Of a stretch of 64,000 nt of DNA, positions 61,875 through 64,000 are shown in pieces; position 1 is the stretch's first letter; every line of letters starts with the position of its first letter. Position numbers and translations under genes: made by a program. The notes beneath the pieces were generated by a model that made no database searches, was not told where the DNA came from, and worked only from the letters and a program-made list of their open reading frames with translations. The DNA is from Aliiroseovarius sp. Z3. Lineage in GTDB: Bacteria; Pseudomonadota; Alphaproteobacteria; Rhodobacterales; Rhodobacteraceae. The stretch covers positions 124,001-188,000 of the forward strand of contig NZ_JAFMZK010000007.1 of the NCBI RefSeq assembly GCF_029105185.1, in the 5' to 3' direction.

Positions 61875-63158
61875 CTAAAGCCCATGCGTCGGCCCCCGGT
61901 CGATATCGTGGTCCTTCTCGACCTCCTGATCCTTTTCCTGGTCGCGCTCCTCTTCGATCTCCAGCTTCTCACGCGGCTTGTTCAGCACGTCCTTCAGCCG
62001 CTCGTTCACTGACGGCTTGCGTTCCTCGCGCCCGGTGTCTTCGCCAAGCTCCGAATCGCTGTGACCATCCAGCTTGTGAACCGCTGCCTGACCATCACGC
62101 CCGGCGTCCTTCTCCATGATCTCCTTCAGCCGCTCACGCGCATAATTGCGGCCTTCCGGCTTTGGCGTGGCGTCCTGGTCCCGTGACCGGCCCACAACGC
62201 GCGCCAGCCGCTCCCGGAAATCCTCCGGGGTGCGGTCGCGATCTTTGGCAGTCGCGGCCCTGAGTGCGGCCAGTCCCGCAGAGACACGTCCCTGCCCCGC
62301 CTCACGCTCGGCCTCATAGGTCCCACGCGCAATATCCAGGCGCTCGCGCATCTCACGGAAGGCGACACGGGCCTGGCGAGCGGCGTTGACCACGGCCCCG
62401 CGCTCCGTGACCGGCTCATACTCGCGGCCCTGACGCTCGGCCATCGCCTTGGCCCGGCGCTCCATAGAATTAGCCGCTGGCCCCAGCTTTAGCTCCGGAT
62501 CGCGGTCCAGCTCCTCGGCGGAGAGTTGATCGCCTCGCTCCAGCGCCGCTTCCCGTTGTGCTTCAAGCGACCGGTGATCGACACGCTCGGCCACCCCTGC
62601 CCGTTCCAGGGCGCGGCTCTGCAAATCGGCCCAAAGTTCGCGCATGTGATCGACTTCTGGACCGCCGGTCTGCTTGGCATCGAGAACCCGAGTCTTGGCC
62701 GTGAATCCTTCCGGTTCCAGCTTTCGGGTGGAGGCCAGGACGTGTGCGTGATGGTTACGTTGGTCGCCCTCATGGTGCGGCTCATGGATTGCCACATCAA
62801 CGGCCACGCCGTAGCGGCTGACCAACTCCTTGGCAAACTGGCGGGTGATCTGGGACCGGTCTTCGTCGCTGATCTCGGACGGCAGAGCCAGCTCCCATTC
62901 GCGGGCAGTGACGGAGTTGCGGCGAGTCTCACTGGCCTCAACCTCGTTCCAGAGTTTCGAGCGGTCCTGCGCCCAGGCCGGGGCATTTTCCGGGGTGACG
63001 ATGAAGGTCTCCTTGATGCCTTGCTTGCGGGTGTAATCATGGACACGACCTTCTCGCTGGCACTCAATGCGTTCCCCGACACGATAGGCTGCCGCCGCCG
63101 TGGCAGAGCGCCCGGCGCTGCGTTTGATCGTCTTCACAGAAAGGTGGTAGCTGGCCAT
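61875..63158 (-). CDS. MobA/MobL family conjugative relaxase
   Basis: A 427-residue MobQ-type relaxase. N-terminal YHLSVKTIKRSAGRSATAAAAY holds candidate nicking Tyr25. The metal-binding histidines are in IHEPHHEGDQRNHHAHVLAS (His125-139), and MobA/MobL blocks follow. The C-terminus is long, charged and coiled. It nicks oriT and pilots the strand into a recipient using a helper conjugation system. The ATG at MASYHLS was chosen; an in-frame extension upstream lacks family similarity. High GC, unlike the adjacent cargo operon. Confidence 0.93.
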   Translation of the reverse strand: MASYHLSVKTIKRSAGRSATAAAAYRVGERIECQREGRVHDYTRKQGIKETFIVTPENAPAWAQDRSKLWNEVEASETRRNSVTAREWELALPSEISDEDRSQITRQFAKELVSRYGVAVDVAIHEPHHEGDQRNHHAHVLASTRKLEPEGFTAKTRVLDAKQTGGPEVDHMRELWADLQSRALERAGVAERVDHRSLEAQREAALERGDQLSAEELDRDPELKLGPAANSMERRAKAMAERQGREYEPVTERGAVVNAARQARVAFREMRERLDIARGTYEAEREAGQGRVSAGLAALRAATAKDRDRTPEDFRERLARVVGRSRDQDATPKPEGRNYARERLKEIMEKDAGRDGQAAVHKLDGHSDSELGEDTGREERKPSVNERLKDVLNKPREKLEIEEERDQEKDQEVEKDHDIDRGPTHGL

Positions 63159-63916
63159 GCGTTCTACCTCGCCCGGTGATGCAGACGGCCATAACGCGCG
63201 CTGCTGACCCCGACCCATGCCCCGACATGGGTCACCGGGTCAGCCGTCTTTTTCCTTCCGGCCCGCGCCCCACAACGCTGGGGCCGGAGGGGAAAAGACA
63301 GCCCGTCCGAAGCGAGCCAACGGCTCTCTGAGGCACGGGCTTGCCATTGATCTGTCCCCATATCCCGCCCCCCATGTGGCTGGGGATTTGGGGGCAGATC
63401 AATGGCGGTTTGCCGGAGGCAAACCCGGTGAGGAAAGACAGGCCCGCGACTGTCATTCCGCGCAGGTTGGTTCAGGAGGGTTTGGGAGGGCGAAGGCCGC
63501 TCCCATTCCGGCGTGATGCGCGCCGGACGGAGTTCGCCATCGGCTGAGGCCCCGCCTCAAGGAGATCGCACGCAAAGCTCGGAACCGCAGGTGAAGAGTT
63601 TGCATAAGTGCACTCTCAGCGATTTTTCGCACCACGTTTACACTGGATGGTATCTGAGAGGCTCAGAACCGACTGCTGGGTGGCACTGCCAGTGGTCTAT
63701 GACCCCCCCGGCCCAAAGCTGCCTTCCGATGAGGCTCTCGAGTGCTGCAGGGCGGCCCGTCATTGCAGCCGTTGAGCAGCCAAAGCTGTGCACAATCCAA
63801 CTAGGAGTGCTGGCATTTTAGCAGATGCCCACAACATCTTGACGCTTTTCCCGAATATTCCTTGTAAGGCATACTCGTTTCTACTACAAGCTGGAGGAAA
63901 AAGAGAGGTGAGCAGA
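63159..63916. repeat. Repeat-rich non-coding region upstream of the relaxase
   Basis: 758 bases without a convincing gene but dense in inverted repeats: GACCCATG/CATGGGTC (63212-63233), GCCATTGATCTG/CAGATCAATGGC (63343-63406) with a partly paired inner arm, GGTTTGCC/GGCAAACC (63407-63425), and GCAAAGCTC/GAGTTTGC (63572-63603). This structure fits an origin of transfer and relaxase-operon control region. Confidence 0.6.
63572..63616 (+). other. Candidate oriT nick region (MobQ-like)
   Basis: An imperfect inverted repeat GCAAAGCTC/GAGTTTGC is followed after one base by TAAGTGCACTCT (63605-63616). In RSF1010-type origins an inverted repeat is followed by a nick core close to TAAGTGCGCCCT, so 10 of 12 bases agree. 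It lies 450 bases upstream of the MobA/MobL gene. Confidence 0.35.
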
Positions 63917-64000
63917 ATGGGCAAGTTGCAGGGAAAAGTCGTAGAGGTTTGTGAATCGAGCCTGGATGAGCAATCGCCGAAGATAGGTGAGGCACTCAAA
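63917..64000 (+). CDS. Start of an unidentified gene (runs off window)
   Basis: An ATG preceded by AGAGGTGAGC opens a frame without stop to the window end: 28 residues, starting MGKLQGKVVEVCESSLDEQ. The ribosome site and uninterrupted frame support a real gene, but too little is visible to name it. It is divergent from the relaxase. Confidence 0.4.
   Translation, partial: MGKLQGKVVEVCESSLDEQSPKIGEALK

Larger units (their letters stand above)
54686..64000. mobile_element. Putative mobilizable element beside tRNA-Arg (continues past window)
   Basis: After tRNA-Arg the core-type gene order stops. The interval has accessory cargo (tyrosinase, MACPF-like operon), a MobA/MobL relaxase and a repeat-rich oriT-like zone, and much of the cargo is lower in GC than flanks. 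No integrase or second att copy is visible, so the right border and the integration mechanism must lie beyond 64000 or be absent. Calling it integrated at the tRNA is inference. Confidence 0.55.

Noticed and set aside
63513-63821. 102-codon plus-strand frame in the relaxase-upstream region
   Set aside because: It runs across the inverted repeats and candidate nick core, has no ribosome site and shows no domain.

Overview
The window looks like a chromosome segment of a marine-type Rhodobacterales (Roseobacter group) alphaproteobacterium. This rests on gene content read directly from the sequence: a DUF1013/TrcR regulator, rpsU divergent from coq9, a DUF1636 protein next to cobD, an ATG/ATGA-overlap gene style, and high-GC core genes. 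No rRNA locus or CRISPR array was seen.

Layout. (1) 1-20.3 kb is core genome: a truncated cobD with a DUF1636 partner, a HAD hydrolase plus an ornithine-cyclodeaminase-like protein, rpsU, coq9 plus a quinone oxidoreductase, a secreted RNase T2, TrcR, a hybrid histidine kinase, the yggT-recQ-yaaA set, a chain of overlapping genes (thioesterase-like, UMF1 transporter, MepA, phytase/esterase-like), a VUT/YhhQ transporter, a compact structured transcript carrying a 13-residue ORF with a near-perfect Shine-Dalgarno, arfB, and a class-III aminotransferase paired with an aminoglycoside-phosphotransferase-fold kinase. (2) 20.3-22.1 kb is a small AT-rich insert holding a two-gene unit (phosphoribosyltransferase-like protein then a NADAR protein). 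It abuts the NAD-salvage genes pncB-pncA, and its base composition bleeds into the pncB 3' end. (3) 24-52 kb starts with trhO and is then a large surface-polysaccharide locus. It has a Wza-type lipoprotein, a GT2, rmlA/D/B and a separate rmlC, tagD, a giant three-part glycosyl/glycerophosphotransferase, a sulfotransferase-like protein, the KpsT/KpsE/KpsM exporter, an RTX protein, a DUF2793 protein, a sugar transferase, UDP-glucose dehydrogenase, a CAP-domain protein, manC and yjbF/yjbH. Together these suggest an exported polymer containing rhamnose and glycerol phosphate, possibly sulfated. (4) 52.3-54.6 kb holds an acyl-CoA dehydrogenase plus a CaiB/BaiF CoA-transferase. (5) From tRNA-Arg(ACG) at 54.7 kb to the window end is an accessory region. 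It carries a Tat-type tyrosinase with a lipoprotein partner, a five-gene operon (MACPF-like protein, secreted protein, two paralogous PASTA-like proteins, Cys/His amidase-like protein), a MobA/MobL relaxase, and a repeat-rich oriT-like region.

The most interesting stretches are the MACPF/PASTA/amidase operon on the mobilizable element, the PRTase-NADAR pair beside pncBA, the SD/anti-SD RNA upstream of arfB, and the RgpF-TagF-GT4 fusion polymerase. All functions are from reading translated sequence; no database search was run.
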